From NCBI GenBank assembly GCA_019694215.1, contig JAIBCK010000013.1:1-49197 (forward strand): DNA of 49,197 bases, given 5' to 3'. Numbering within the stretch: position 1 is the first letter of the stretch; the number at the start of each line of letters is the position of its first letter. Both the position numbers and the translations under genes were made by a program. Source of the DNA: Thermoflexales bacterium (GTDB lineage Bacteria > Chloroflexota > Anaerolineae > J036 > Brachytrichaceae). Below, piece after piece: positions 29,777-40,000 of this stretch. The notes under the pieces are model-generated. The model saw only the letters and a program-made list of their open reading frames with translations. It did no database searches and was not told the DNA's origin.

Positions 29777-30490
29777 CTACCTCTTGCCCTTGTAGTCGAC
29801 GAAGCGATACCCGGCCCCGCGCTCGGTCAGGATGTAGCGCGGGTGCTGGAGGTCGGGCTCGATCTTCTGGCGCAGGTAGGTGATGTAGAGGCGCAGGTAT
29901 TGCGTCTCGTCGCGGTATTCCCAGCCCCACACCTTGGTCAGCAGCGTCTCGTGCGGCACCACCCACCCGGCGTTCTGCATGAGGTGATACAGCAGCCGCC
30001 ATTCCGTCGGGCGCAGCTTGATGGCGTTCCCGCCGACGATGACCTCGCGCCGGTTGAAATCGACCTGCAGGTGGTCGTCGACGCGGATGGGCGCCTTGTC
30101 GACCTGCGAGGGCAGCTCGGCGCGGCGCACGACGGCCTTGACGCGGCTGACCAGCTCGCGCGGGCTGAAGGGCTTGGTGATGTAGTCGTCGGCGCCCAGG
30201 TTCAAGCCGCGCACCTTGTCGTCCTCGTCGCTGCGAGCGGTGAGCATGATGATCGGCGCGTTGGTTTCCTCGCGCAGCGCGCGCAACGTTTCAAAGCCAT
30301 CCATCTCCGGCATCATGACGTCGAGCAGGATGCAATCGGGGAGGCGCTCGCGCGACTGCTTGATGGCTTCGAGCCCATTCTCGGCTGCGACCACCCGGAA
30401 GTTCTCCAGCTCGAGGTTCATGCGGATGAAATTGGTCATCCGGGGCTCGTCATCCACCACCAGGACCAGCTTTGCGTCTTCTGAGGGCAT
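29777..30490 (-). CDS. OmpR/PhoB-type response regulator
   Basis: 237 residues from ATG 30490 ([18 protein letters not shown]). Receiver residues are the DDE acidic pair, phospho-acceptor Asp57 ([13 protein letters not shown]), MLTARSDED and KPF. The winged-helix DNA-binding domain has [30 protein letters not shown] and [10 protein letters not shown]. No kinase gene is adjacent, so it is an orphan here. A perfect TATAAT ends 6 bases before the ATG, so the mRNA is probably leaderless. The upstream in-frame codons MVSPAYNLR overlap the -10 box and are not likely translated. Confidence 0.95.
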   Translation of the reverse strand: MPSEDAKLVLVVDDEPRMTNFIRMNLELENFRVVAAENGLEAIKQSRERLPDCILLDVMMPEMDGFETLRALREETNAPIIMLTARSDEDDKVRGLNLGADDYITKPFSPRELVSRVKAVVRRAELPSQVDKAPIRVDDHLQVDFNRREVIVGGNAIKLRPTEWRLLYHLMQNAGWVVPHETLLTKVWGWEYRDETQYLRLYITYLRQKIEPDLQHPRYILTERGAGYRFVDYKGKR

Positions 30491-30496
30491 GCGGAG

Positions 30497-30502
30497 ATTA
30501 TA
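30497..30502 (-). promoter_or_regulatory. Leaderless -10 box of the OmpR-type gene
   Basis: A consensus TATAAT (minus strand) with a 6-base spacer to ATG 30490. The cleanest example of the leaderless pattern in the window. Confidence 0.65.
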
Positions 30503-30535
30503 GGCGGGCGAGACCACCGTGGGCGGTTCGTCACC

Positions 30536-33031
30536 TTACGCCTTGGGCCTTGGCACCCCAAGCGCCGCAAAGGCTGCGGCCGCGAGGGGTTCCGAGGCCG
30601 CATCGCCGGCGCGCGCGCGCCAGTGCAGGGCGTGCGCGCGCGCAAACCGATCCTCGATGGCCTCGGCGCGCGCGACGGCCTCGCCCAGCGTGTGCGCGGC
30701 CTGTGGGTCGCGCTGCGCGAGCTGGGCGCGCCCGAGCGCGGTCAGCGCATACGGCAGCGGTGCAGTCTCCTCCTGGGCCAGCGCGGTCCGCGCCAGGCGC
30801 TCCGCCTCGGCCGGATCGCCCAACGCAAGACAGGCCTCCGCGGCATTGACGCTCAGCCCGGCGATGAGGTAGGCGTGCCCCATCGGCTCCGCGACTGCCA
30901 GACCGGCGCGGGACTGCGCGAGCGCGGTCGCGGCATCGCCGTCCGTCAAGGCCGCGGCCGCCAGGTTGATGCGCAGATACAGCCCGCTCAGCGTGTCGCC
31001 CATCTCGGTCGCCAGCGTCAGGGCCTGCCCGAGCAAATCCCGCGCCCGAGTGGTCTGACCGCGCTGCCAGCACAACGTTCCGAGGCGAGATAGCGCCTCG
31101 CGCATCAGGGCGGGATTGGCCTGACCGGCCCGCGCCAGATCCAGCGCCTGTTCCAGCAGGGCCTGCGCGGGTTCAAACTGGCCGGCCTGGGTCTCGACAA
31201 AGCCACGGAAGCTGAGCGCCTGCACGTGGGCGTCCAGCGCGGCGCGCCGGGCTTGATCGAGCTCCCGCTCGCGCAGGTGGACGAAACCGATGGCCGTTTG
31301 GGCGCGGGCGGCATCGCGCTCGCGCGTCGTCGCAAACTCGCGCAGGCTCTGGCGCAGCTCGCTCAGCGCCGCATCGATGCGCCCGCGGGTCTCGAGCAGC
31401 TGGCCGCGCAGCAGGCGGGCGCTGCCCGTGGCCGGGTGTCCGCTCGGCCAGGGTGCGGCCTCCAGCGCCGCGAGCCCCTCCTCGGTATCGCCCAGCGCAC
31501 GATGCCAACCTGCGCGAAGCAAGGCGAGGGCGCGCCGATCGTCGGCCTGGGGCAGATCGGCCTCCGCCACATCCGCGAAGATGGCGCGGGCCGCCGCCCC
31601 GCGGCCCTGATGGGTCTCCGCGTCGCGATGCCGCCACCAGGTCCACACCGCCATCGCCGGTTCGCGCCCGGCGAGGTAGTGCCACGCGGCCGCCGTGAAA
31701 TCCAGGCGCTGTTCCTGTTCGCGGGCGGCCTGCAGGTGCAGCCCGGCCCGCACGTCGACGGGGACCATGGCGTGGACGAAGTCGCGCGCAAAGGTGGGCA
31801 CGCTCACACCGCCGGCACCGTCTGGGCGCAACAGCTCACGCGCGATGAGCCGGGCGTAGGCGGGATCGGCGGCGTAGACATCGGCCGGCGCACGGCCGGG
31901 ATGCACGCAGATGCGCGCGAGCAACGTGCGCTCCTCGTCCGGTAGCCGTCGCCACACCCGCCGCACCATGATTTCGAGCGTTGGCGCGGCGAGCATCTGC
32001 CGAAGGGCGCTTTCGATGGGCTCACCGGCCGCGACCAGCGCCGCGAACAAGCGCAGCAGGGCGGGGCTGCCCCGCGCGCCCTCGCGCAGACGGGCCAGCG
32101 GCTCGGCATCCAGTGTCGGCACCCCGGCCGCGGCGAGCAGCGCGTGCGTGTCCTCCGGCTCCAGCCCGCGCAACACCAGGCTGAGCGCGGGCTCGATGAC
32201 CAGCTGCTGGCCCATCAACAGCAACGCGGCCAACGGACGCAACTCCTCCAGCAAGTGGATCAGCCGGGCGTGTTCGCTGGTGTCAAAGCGCAGCAGGTCG
32301 ATCTCGTCGATGGCCAGCAGCGCCCGACCTCGCAGGGTGGCCAGATCGTGCCGCAGCAGACCGAGGATGCGGCCGGCATCCACGGCCCCCTCGGCGGCGA
32401 CCAGCTGTTGCCAGCTGAGCGCCCCACCCTGATCGCGCAGAAAGGCCGCCAGCGCGAAGACGAAGGTGTCGAACTGGTCGTTGAGCGGGGGCCGGACGGT
32501 GTACCAGAACACCGCGGGCGCGCCTTGGACGAGGCTGGCGCCGAGCGTGGTCTTGCCGATCCCGGCCGGCCCGGCGATGGCCACCGTCCCGCCCTGCGCG
32601 AGCACGGCCGCGGCGGCCTCGCGCTCGCGCGTGCGGCCGATCAGCGTCGTGCGGGGGGCGGCCTCGAGGCGCAGCGCTGGCTGCACGCGGGCGGTGAAGG
32701 CGCGCGCCAGCTCGGGCAGGATGCCGTCGCGGTGTCGATAGAAGGCGGCGCGGCTGAGGTGCAGCTGGCGGGCCAGACCGACCACGGTCAGGGCCGGGTT
32801 GCGCTGAAAGTAGGCGACATCGAGAAAATGCCGTGCCTCGGCATCCAGCGCCGCCGCGGCGCCGCGCAGACGCTCGCGCAGGGCCTGACCGCGGGCTGGC
32901 GCGTCGCCCCGGGCGGCATCGCCCAGCACATACGGCGTGGCGAGGGGGGAGTGCGCGCCCAGCCAGGCCGCGTCCCCGAAATGGTCGAGGGCGGCCTCGA
33001 GGGCTTGCAGAAATGCATCCGAGCGGGTCAT
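30536..33031 (-). CDS. HTH-NTPase-TPR (STAND/MalT-like) protein, 831 aa
   Basis: The N-terminal ~125 residues are helical and include an HTH-like LTVVGLARQLHLSRAAFYRH (81-100). The NTPase has GRTRERE, Walker A GPAGIGKTT (154-162) and Walker B ALLAIDEIDLLRF, as in MalT/AfsR-type STAND regulators. Residues ~420-831 are Ala-rich TPR-like repeats. It probably responds to an inducer by ATP-driven oligomerisation; whether it regulates transcription or acts in conflict is open. No VR-like tail is seen at its C-terminus (AAAAFAALGVPRPKA). The stop lies 46 bp before the start of the OmpR-type gene, on the same strand. Confidence 0.82.
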   Translation of the reverse strand: MTRSDAFLQALEAALDHFGDAAWLGAHSPLATPYVLGDAARGDAPARGQALRERLRGAAAALDAEARHFLDVAYFQRNPALTVVGLARQLHLSRAAFYRHRDGILPELARAFTARVQPALRLEAAPRTTLIGRTREREAAAAVLAQGGTVAIAGPAGIGKTTLGASLVQGAPAVFWYTVRPPLNDQFDTFVFALAAFLRDQGGALSWQQLVAAEGAVDAGRILGLLRHDLATLRGRALLAIDEIDLLRFDTSEHARLIHLLEELRPLAALLLMGQQLVIEPALSLVLRGLEPEDTHALLAAAGVPTLDAEPLARLREGARGSPALLRLFAALVAAGEPIESALRQMLAAPTLEIMVRRVWRRLPDEERTLLARICVHPGRAPADVYAADPAYARLIARELLRPDGAGGVSVPTFARDFVHAMVPVDVRAGLHLQAAREQEQRLDFTAAAWHYLAGREPAMAVWTWWRHRDAETHQGRGAAARAIFADVAEADLPQADDRRALALLRAGWHRALGDTEEGLAALEAAPWPSGHPATGSARLLRGQLLETRGRIDAALSELRQSLREFATTRERDAARAQTAIGFVHLRERELDQARRAALDAHVQALSFRGFVETQAGQFEPAQALLEQALDLARAGQANPALMREALSRLGTLCWQRGQTTRARDLLGQALTLATEMGDTLSGLYLRINLAAAALTDGDAATALAQSRAGLAVAEPMGHAYLIAGLSVNAAEACLALGDPAEAERLARTALAQEETAPLPYALTALGRAQLAQRDPQAAHTLGEAVARAEAIEDRFARAHALHWRARAGDAASEPLAAAAFAALGVPRPKA

Positions 33032-33083
33032 GAAGCGAGACGGTCGACCTCAAAAGCGAGACGCGCGCGACCGTCTTCGCCAG

Positions 33084-33089
33084 TATAAC
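33084..33089 (+). promoter_or_regulatory. Leaderless -10 box of the secreted-protein gene
   Basis: TATAAC, 8 bases before ATG 33098. Confidence 0.45.
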
Positions 33090-33097
33090 GACGGCCC

Positions 33098-34021
33098 ATG
33101 AAAGCAACTCGATGGGCCATTCGAACCGTGTTGGCCGCACTGCTCGGCGCGGCGCTGGTGAGCGCGCCCGTGTCTCCCGCCGCGGCGCGGGTGCCACAAG
33201 CACCCCGCGCCCCACTGGTCCTGCCACCGGAGTGTGTGCCGCTCCTGCGGCCCCCGCGCATCACGCAGACGTTTCTGCCCCGCGCCTGGGTGTTCATCGC
33301 CAACTTCGAGGTGCCGAACACGGCGTGTCTGCTGACCTACAGCATCGATGACCCCAACCTGATCGAGGGCTATGTCTCGTTGCCGACGTGCACGACGGTC
33401 GGCGACGTCTGGATGCACGACGGGCGGGCGAGCTTCGAGGGCGCCGGCTACATCGGCTGCGCCGTGGACATCATGGCGGCGGTCAACGGCATCGGCGGCA
33501 GCATCACGCTGACCGACACCGCGCTGATCAACGGCTTCTACATCTACGCGCGCGGCACGCTCTCGCCGACGGTGATGCCCTCGAATACGCTGCCCAACCT
33601 GCTGGCGGGCTATGTGCCCACCAACACGTTGCGTCCGCCCGTTGCGCTGAGCGCGCCGATTTCGAGCACAGGCGAGATGACCCGCGCGCTCATCTTCAGC
33701 GACTTCAACGGCACGCTGAAAGGCCTGCCGCACTGTGCCATGAACGTCACCGCGGGCGATCAGTCCATTGTCATGACGCGCTACAACTTCGACACGAAGT
33801 ACTGGTCGGATGGACAGCTGCGCTGCGACCTTCCGCCACTCCCCAGGATCGACTTCGCCCAGGATGGCGGCTGGTTCCTGATCGGCGGCACACCGGCCGG
33901 GCGCAACCTGCGCGGCACGCTCGAGGAGATCGTGATCGATCCGTTTGATGGTGGGGAGCCGCCGGCGATTCCGGATGGTGTATTTGCGGCACGCCTGTTC
34001 CTGCCGCTGAGCATGCGTTAG
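33098..34021 (+). CDS. Secreted protein of unknown function, C-terminal FLPLSMR
   Basis: 307 residues. A Sec signal peptide is clear (MKATRWAIRTVLAALLGAAL, cleavage near PAAARV). The mature protein is strand-rich and aromatic, with six or so Cys residues that could pair outside the cell (PPECVP, NTACLLTYS, PTCTTVGD, YIGCAVD, PHCAMN, LRCDLPP). It ends ARLFLPLSMR, a C-terminal signature that recurs, to my knowledge, in exported Chloroflexota proteins. A related YLPRVAR occurs in the next protein. The next gene, a giant exported protein, starts 57 bp downstream, so they may be co-expressed. No enzymatic motif is seen. Confidence 0.78.
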   Translation: MKATRWAIRTVLAALLGAALVSAPVSPAAARVPQAPRAPLVLPPECVPLLRPPRITQTFLPRAWVFIANFEVPNTACLLTYSIDDPNLIEGYVSLPTCTTVGDVWMHDGRASFEGAGYIGCAVDIMAAVNGIGGSITLTDTALINGFYIYARGTLSPTVMPSNTLPNLLAGYVPTNTLRPPVALSAPISSTGEMTRALIFSDFNGTLKGLPHCAMNVTAGDQSIVMTRYNFDTKYWSDGQLRCDLPPLPRIDFAQDGGWFLIGGTPAGRNLRGTLEEIVIDPFDGGEPPAIPDGVFAARLFLPLSMR

Positions 34022-34078
34022 ACAAGCGTTCAGTCAAATCGCTGGCGCGGTGGCGCGTCGGCTCATGTGAGGGGGAAT

Positions 34079-37000
34079 ATGTCATCACAGATGCTGTTCG
34101 GTCGGGCGGCGATGGCCGTCGCGGTTGCGATGAGCGTGCTCGGGGGGCCGGCACTGCCCGCCCTCGCCAGCCCGGTTGCGGGGGCGCTGCCGCAGGCGGG
34201 TCCGGCGTCCACGACGCCGCTCGTCGTCGCGGCCCCGGTCACGACGCTGGCGCTGCAGGCACCCCTCGGCACGCAGTCCTCGGCACGCCCGCTGGTCGTC
34301 GCCATCCACGCGAGTGGCTTTAGCGACCTGGGCGCGTGGGAGTTCGACCTCGGCTTTGACCCGACCTACGTCGAGGTGGTGTCGACGACGCTTGCCCCGG
34401 CCTTCGGCGGGGGCAGTGGCTGTGCGCCGGCCACTGCACGTTGCGGTTATCCGTTGGGCCCCTGGGTTGATGGGAATGTGGCCGAGATCGGCGGCGTTAC
34501 CTACGGCGCTGGCCCCGCGATGAGCAGCGCCGGTGTCGTGGCGTGGATCGGCCTCGTGCCGCGTGGCAAGGCCGGGGTGACCACGCTCAGCATCACCCGC
34601 ACGCTGGCGACGAGCGCGAACGGAAGCGCGCAGGAAAGCGTGGGCGTCTCGACGGTGATCACCTTTGGCGCGCCGGCTGGCGTGGCCTATCTGCCGCGTG
34701 TGGCCCGCGATGGCGTCCCGCTCAGCGCGATGGAGGGGGAGAAGGCGATGGCCAACCCGGCCCATGACGGGGCGCGGCCCGAGGCCCCCCAGATCACCAG
34801 CTACTGCGCGCCCTATGACATTCGCTGCGATGGCTTCATCGATGTGCGCGACCTGCAGCCGATGGCCAACCTGTATGGCGTGGTCTCGACCTCGCCACCC
34901 TACAGCCCCGCGCTCGACCTCGATGGCAACGGCATCATCGATCTGGCCGACCTGGCGCTGAACGCCGGCGGCTGGCACAGCACCCCGCAACAGCTCGCGG
35001 GTGGGCCGCCGCGGTTGGGCTATGCCGTCAACAATAGCGGCGACGTCTTCCTGCGCTGGACGCTGCCCATCTCGCCGTATGTCGCGCCCGTCACCGTGAT
35101 CCGCCAGGATTTGAGCGGGACCGTTGTGCTGACGCCGGTCATCGCCGGCGTGGTCGGCCCGATCTACGATGAAGCGCTGGCGCTCAGCCTGCTGGGGACG
35201 AACTGGAACACGATGCAACAGCTCAGCTTCACGACCGACATCAGCGGCGTGACGACGCCCGCGACCTTCACGTCGGTGCTGAACATGCACCTGGCCTTTG
35301 CGCAGAACAAGGGCAATCTGCTGGCGATGAGCCAGCTCATCAACTCCCAGCCGGGCGTGGCGCTGGTCATGGGCAAGGGCTTTGTCGATCTGCACGGCAG
35401 CTCACCGGTGTCGCGGTTCTGGATTCGCGTGCGTGGGCGGCTGCTCGGCCCGGTGCTCGTGGATCGCACCCAGCGCACCATCGAGCCGGCCCCGCAGAAC
35501 CTGACCGCCTTTGACGCAAGCGGCTACATCACGACCACCGACCTGCGCCAGCGCGCCAGTCAGCAGCGCTTTGCGCATGGCACGATCTTCCTAAAGTGGT
35601 CGGCACCGAACGTGGGGCAATTCAACCCGGTATGGATGTATGGCTACGATCTCTTCCGGCGCGAGTGCGTGCCCGCAAACCCGAGCAGCTGCACCGCCTA
35701 TCACATCCTCAATGATGAGGCGCTGATCCCGCGCAGCAACACGCGCAGCACGCCCGTCGACGTGCCCATCACCACGACGCCGGGCGCGAACCTGGTCTTC
35801 CGCGATGCGGTCAACAACATCGACTTCTCGTATGCCGACCGCAACCTCAGCCCGACGGTGCTGTATTGCTACAGCGTGGCCGCGCGCGACCTGCTCGGCC
35901 AGTCCGGACTGCCGACGAACGAGGCCTGTCTGACCGGTCCGGACTTCTCGGGGCCCGAGGCGCCTCAGCCCGTCTTCGTCGCGCCAGGCGAGACCAACGC
36001 CGAGCTGTGCGAAATCAACCTGAACGTGGCCTGGCCGCGCGACCCGGACGCGGTGCGCTACGAGGTGTGGCGCGGCGTGCCGCCGAGCGGAACACAGAGC
36101 GCGGAATGGACGTTGATTGCGAACGTGACGCAGAACAGCCTCGTGTTCTCCACGACCAACGCCTTTGCCATGACCGGCGGGTATGTCTACTCGCGTCTGA
36201 ATGCGCTGGGCCAGGTGGTCGGGGTGAATCCCGTGACTTGGCGCAGCGAGGCGCTGTTCTCGGCCGGCCTCGCGCCGCAGGCCGCCGACGCGGTGCTGTT
36301 CAGCCGCCTGACCGTGACCGGGGCGCACCCCAGCGTGACGACCCTGGTCTTCACCCCCACCGCAGTGTTCACGGGACCGCGCTCGAACCAGCGCGGCGAT
36401 GTGCATGGCGCGCTCGATCTGCGCCAGCTGCTGTATGTCGTCGACACCGCGGTGACGCGCGGCGACCGCTATCGCTATCGCATCATCCCGTTTGACGCGC
36501 GCGGCAACATGGGCGAACCCAGCGCGCCCGCCGAGACCATCACGCGCCAGCGGCCCGGGACCTGTCTGCCTCAGCCGCCGGCCTTCGGGGCACCGGTCAA
36601 CGACCCGGATGTGGCCACCGTCAACCTGTATCGCAAGTTCGGCAGCGAGGGTCAGCCCGTGCTCGTGTCGCGCATTCCGGTGGCGCAGTGGAACAGCAGC
36701 AACATGACCGTGACCGACTTCTTCTCGCCCACGGTTGAAATGGAAGTGAGCTATGAGCTGCGCGCCGAGAACGGCTATGGCGAGACCAGCCTGCCCGGCA
36801 CGCTGCGCACGATGCTGCTCACCCCGGCCGCCGTCCGTGCGATGCCTGTCGCCCAGCCCATCATCGCGGACGCCAAGATCACAAAGGTCGATGGCCGCTA
36901 TCAGGCCACCGTGGACTGGGTGTCGAATGACAACACCAGCGGGACAAGCTTCATGCTGTATCTGTCCAAGGGCATCACCGAGCCGGCCAGCTACCTCAGC

Positions 37001-40000
37001 ATGACGCTGGTGACGAGCGGCACGGCGAGCAGCTACGCCTTCACCAAGACCAGCGTCTACTCGGATGCGGCCGGCACCGGCAATATCACGGTGACGCAAA
37101 AGGTGTATCGTTATACGTTTGACAACACGGACTATGCCGGGGCCCCGCGCCTGAATGGCAAGGATGTGTTCTGGTTCTCAGTGGGCGCGCGCAGCCGCTG
37201 GGTGATCTCGCTCGGAGGGGCGCCGACGCCGGTCATCACCAGCACAGCGCGGCCGGCCAAGTATGTCGCGCGCGTCGATGAGCCCACACGCGACCCCGGC
37301 CGCTTCGATGCCGAGCTCCACGCGAACGCCCTGCAAAGCGTGGTCAGCGTCGAGGAGAGCGGCCTGACCGACAGCGATTACGCGGCGTGCTGCTACATCG
37401 TCTTCCGCTCCCGCGATGGCGTCACGGACTGGACGCCGCTGAGCAAGCCCTTCGTCGGCTTTGACTCGCTGCTGGGCCTGGACATCGAATCGTCCTACAG
37501 CGACGACGACGACAGCCTGTTTGACCCCACCTACACGGCCTACTTCAACGACAGTGTGCATTACAAGATCGTCAAGCTGGACGCGGGCACGCGCAGCTCG
37601 ATCGCGCCGTTTGCCATCAACCTCTACAACGTGACGGGCGAGATCGTCGAGGCCAGCGATGTACTGACCTACACCTTCACCAATGGCGTGCTCCCCGGGA
37701 CCGCCAGCGCGACCGCGGGTGCCGTTCCCGGCAGCCTGCCGGCCAACGTGCCCAAGGTGCTCGACTTTGGCGGCATCCTCGTCGATGTCATCACGGCGAC
37801 GCGCATGGCCGGCACCTTGCCGCCGTATGCCTGGCAGGGCGAGGGCAGCACCTGGATCCGGAACAACAGCGGCCTGTCCGCCCGCGTGCGGGTCGACTTT
37901 AACGGTGTGACAACCACGCTGGACAATCTCTTCACCCCCTACACCGGCACGGTCACCGGCCTGCGGCCCACCGGCTATGCCGATGTCGGCCTGGGCACCG
38001 TGAGTGACTGCTATCGCGTCAACCGGAGCAACCGGGTCAAGTACCGCCTGTGCGACGTCAATCTGGATCAGAACGGCCTGCAGGCCGGCCAGCTCATCCT
38101 CGATGCGTTGGGTGCGGACTTCATCCCCTGGGATGTCAACGGCGGCATCGGCAGCAGCGACGTCTACACCTTCAACAATGTGCCGCTGCTCAATGCCAGC
38201 CTGGATTGGACGCGCACGGTCACGCCCAGCAATGTCTGCGGCGGACCGATCGCCGATCAGGCCCGCGTATCCACCCATGCCGACTGGCCGCTGCTGATCT
38301 ACCCGATCGGCCCGATGACCTACACCCACAACAGCGTGGTGTATGGCACCGCCTGCACGGCCCTGCGCAGCAGCCGCTATTCGGGCATCAACCAGGCAGG
38401 AGATGCGCTGACTGCGTTGGACTATGACAACAACGGCTTCCTCGGCCCGAACTACACCAGCACCAACGCGAGCTGGTCGCCCCAGCATGGTCTGACCGGC
38501 ACCTTCAACTACAACGGCGCCTACAGCTACACGCTGGCGATGCCCTTCCGCATGCTGATCGAGGCCAGCGACTGGCGCATCCGTTTTGAGAATGGCCGCC
38601 TGAGCAGCGGACACATCCGAAGCGGTGGTGCCCTGACCCAGCGCTACTTCACGACCACGGCTGTGAATGCCAGCCCGACGACGTTCACGGGCAACTTCTC
38701 GCAGCTCACGATCGGCCTCAACGGCGCGATGTGGGGCGATGTCACCGGCACCGTGCCCTTGTTCTGGTCGACCTTTGGCTTCACCGGCAGCCTGGTCTAT
38801 CAGGTCTACGTCCCGCCCACCCTGACGCCGGACTTCCCCGAGAAGACCTGGCTGGCCGGCCGCGGGGCCACGGCAAGCGGGCTGGATGCGACCGGGCTCA
38901 GCGCGCAGCAGAAGACCGAGAACGGCGGGCTGAATGTCTTCAAGCGCGGGCTGACCTGGAACAGCTGCGCCGCCACGGGCGGCAGCGATGGGCCGGTCAC
39001 CTTTGAGAGCGCGCCGACCAGCGGCCTGCAGATGTACTTCCGCTACGGTGGCGCAACTGGCAAAGTCAATATGCCTGTCCCGGGCGGATACAAGGCCGTG
39101 ACGCTGTCCGGTTACGAGACCCGCATCACCCGCTTCAGCCAGAGCTGGCTTGACAACGTCCCGCACGTCGGTGCCACACTGGGCGACCTCTTCATCCCCT
39201 TCCCGGTCTCGATCACGCTGCAGATGGCGGGCATGACGATGAACAACGAGGGATGCATGAACGGCGGCCCGGTCCTGCCCATCCCGAGCAGGCTGGACTG
39301 GTGGCAGCTCGACGTCACCCCGCAGGCCGCCGAGTGGCGGCGCGGCGACGCGGGTGCGACCTCGGTCTGGCTGATCGGCGAGTACGAGATTCCCAACCTC
39401 ACGCGCGTTGATGGCGTCGTCAACGGGACGACGTTGGATGACCCGACGGTCCCGCTCGAGCTGTCCTTCAAGCCGAATGGCGACTTCGGAAAGGCAAACG
39501 CTTATCCGCAACCCACCGTCTACGAGATCGATGGCTTCTACTCGGTCATCGAATCCTTCGCGCTGAGCGACTGCAATCCCAAGATGGCCAACGGCAATCC
39601 ACCGGCCAACCGCACCTCGCCCATCGCGCGCTGCGATGGCCCGGCCGGGAGCAGCCCGTGGAATGCCAACGCCACGTTCCGGCCGGTGCCGACGGCGAGC
39701 ACCGCCATCAGCGCCTACGTCGACATCGTGGGGAGCATGGTCTTCCCGTGGTTTGGTGAGGTCATCTCACCCAGCGCCAACCACATCTACCTGCTGCACC
39801 GCGCCGACTACATCGGCTTCAGCCAGCGCCCGCGCCTGGAGGGGGCGTTGAGCGATCTGCTGCCCATCGGCATCGAGATGGACCTGGCCTTTGCGCAGGG
39901 CAAGGACGGCTCCGCGCAGCCGGATGGCCGCTGGGTGGGCATCGCCAAACAGGGGGCGGAGCGGGAGGCCCTGCTGGTGATGGAGGCGCCCTACGCCGCC

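Noticed and set aside
30536-33031. Third DGR target
   Set aside because: This NTPase-TPR protein has no FGE domain, VR or IMH-like end, so it is not linked to the retroelement.
37178-39511. 777-codon minus-strand frame inside the giant secreted protein
   Set aside because: Antisense to a continuous exported protein with signal peptide and repeats. Its Arg/Ala/Gly-biased composition and lack of motifs fit a shadow.
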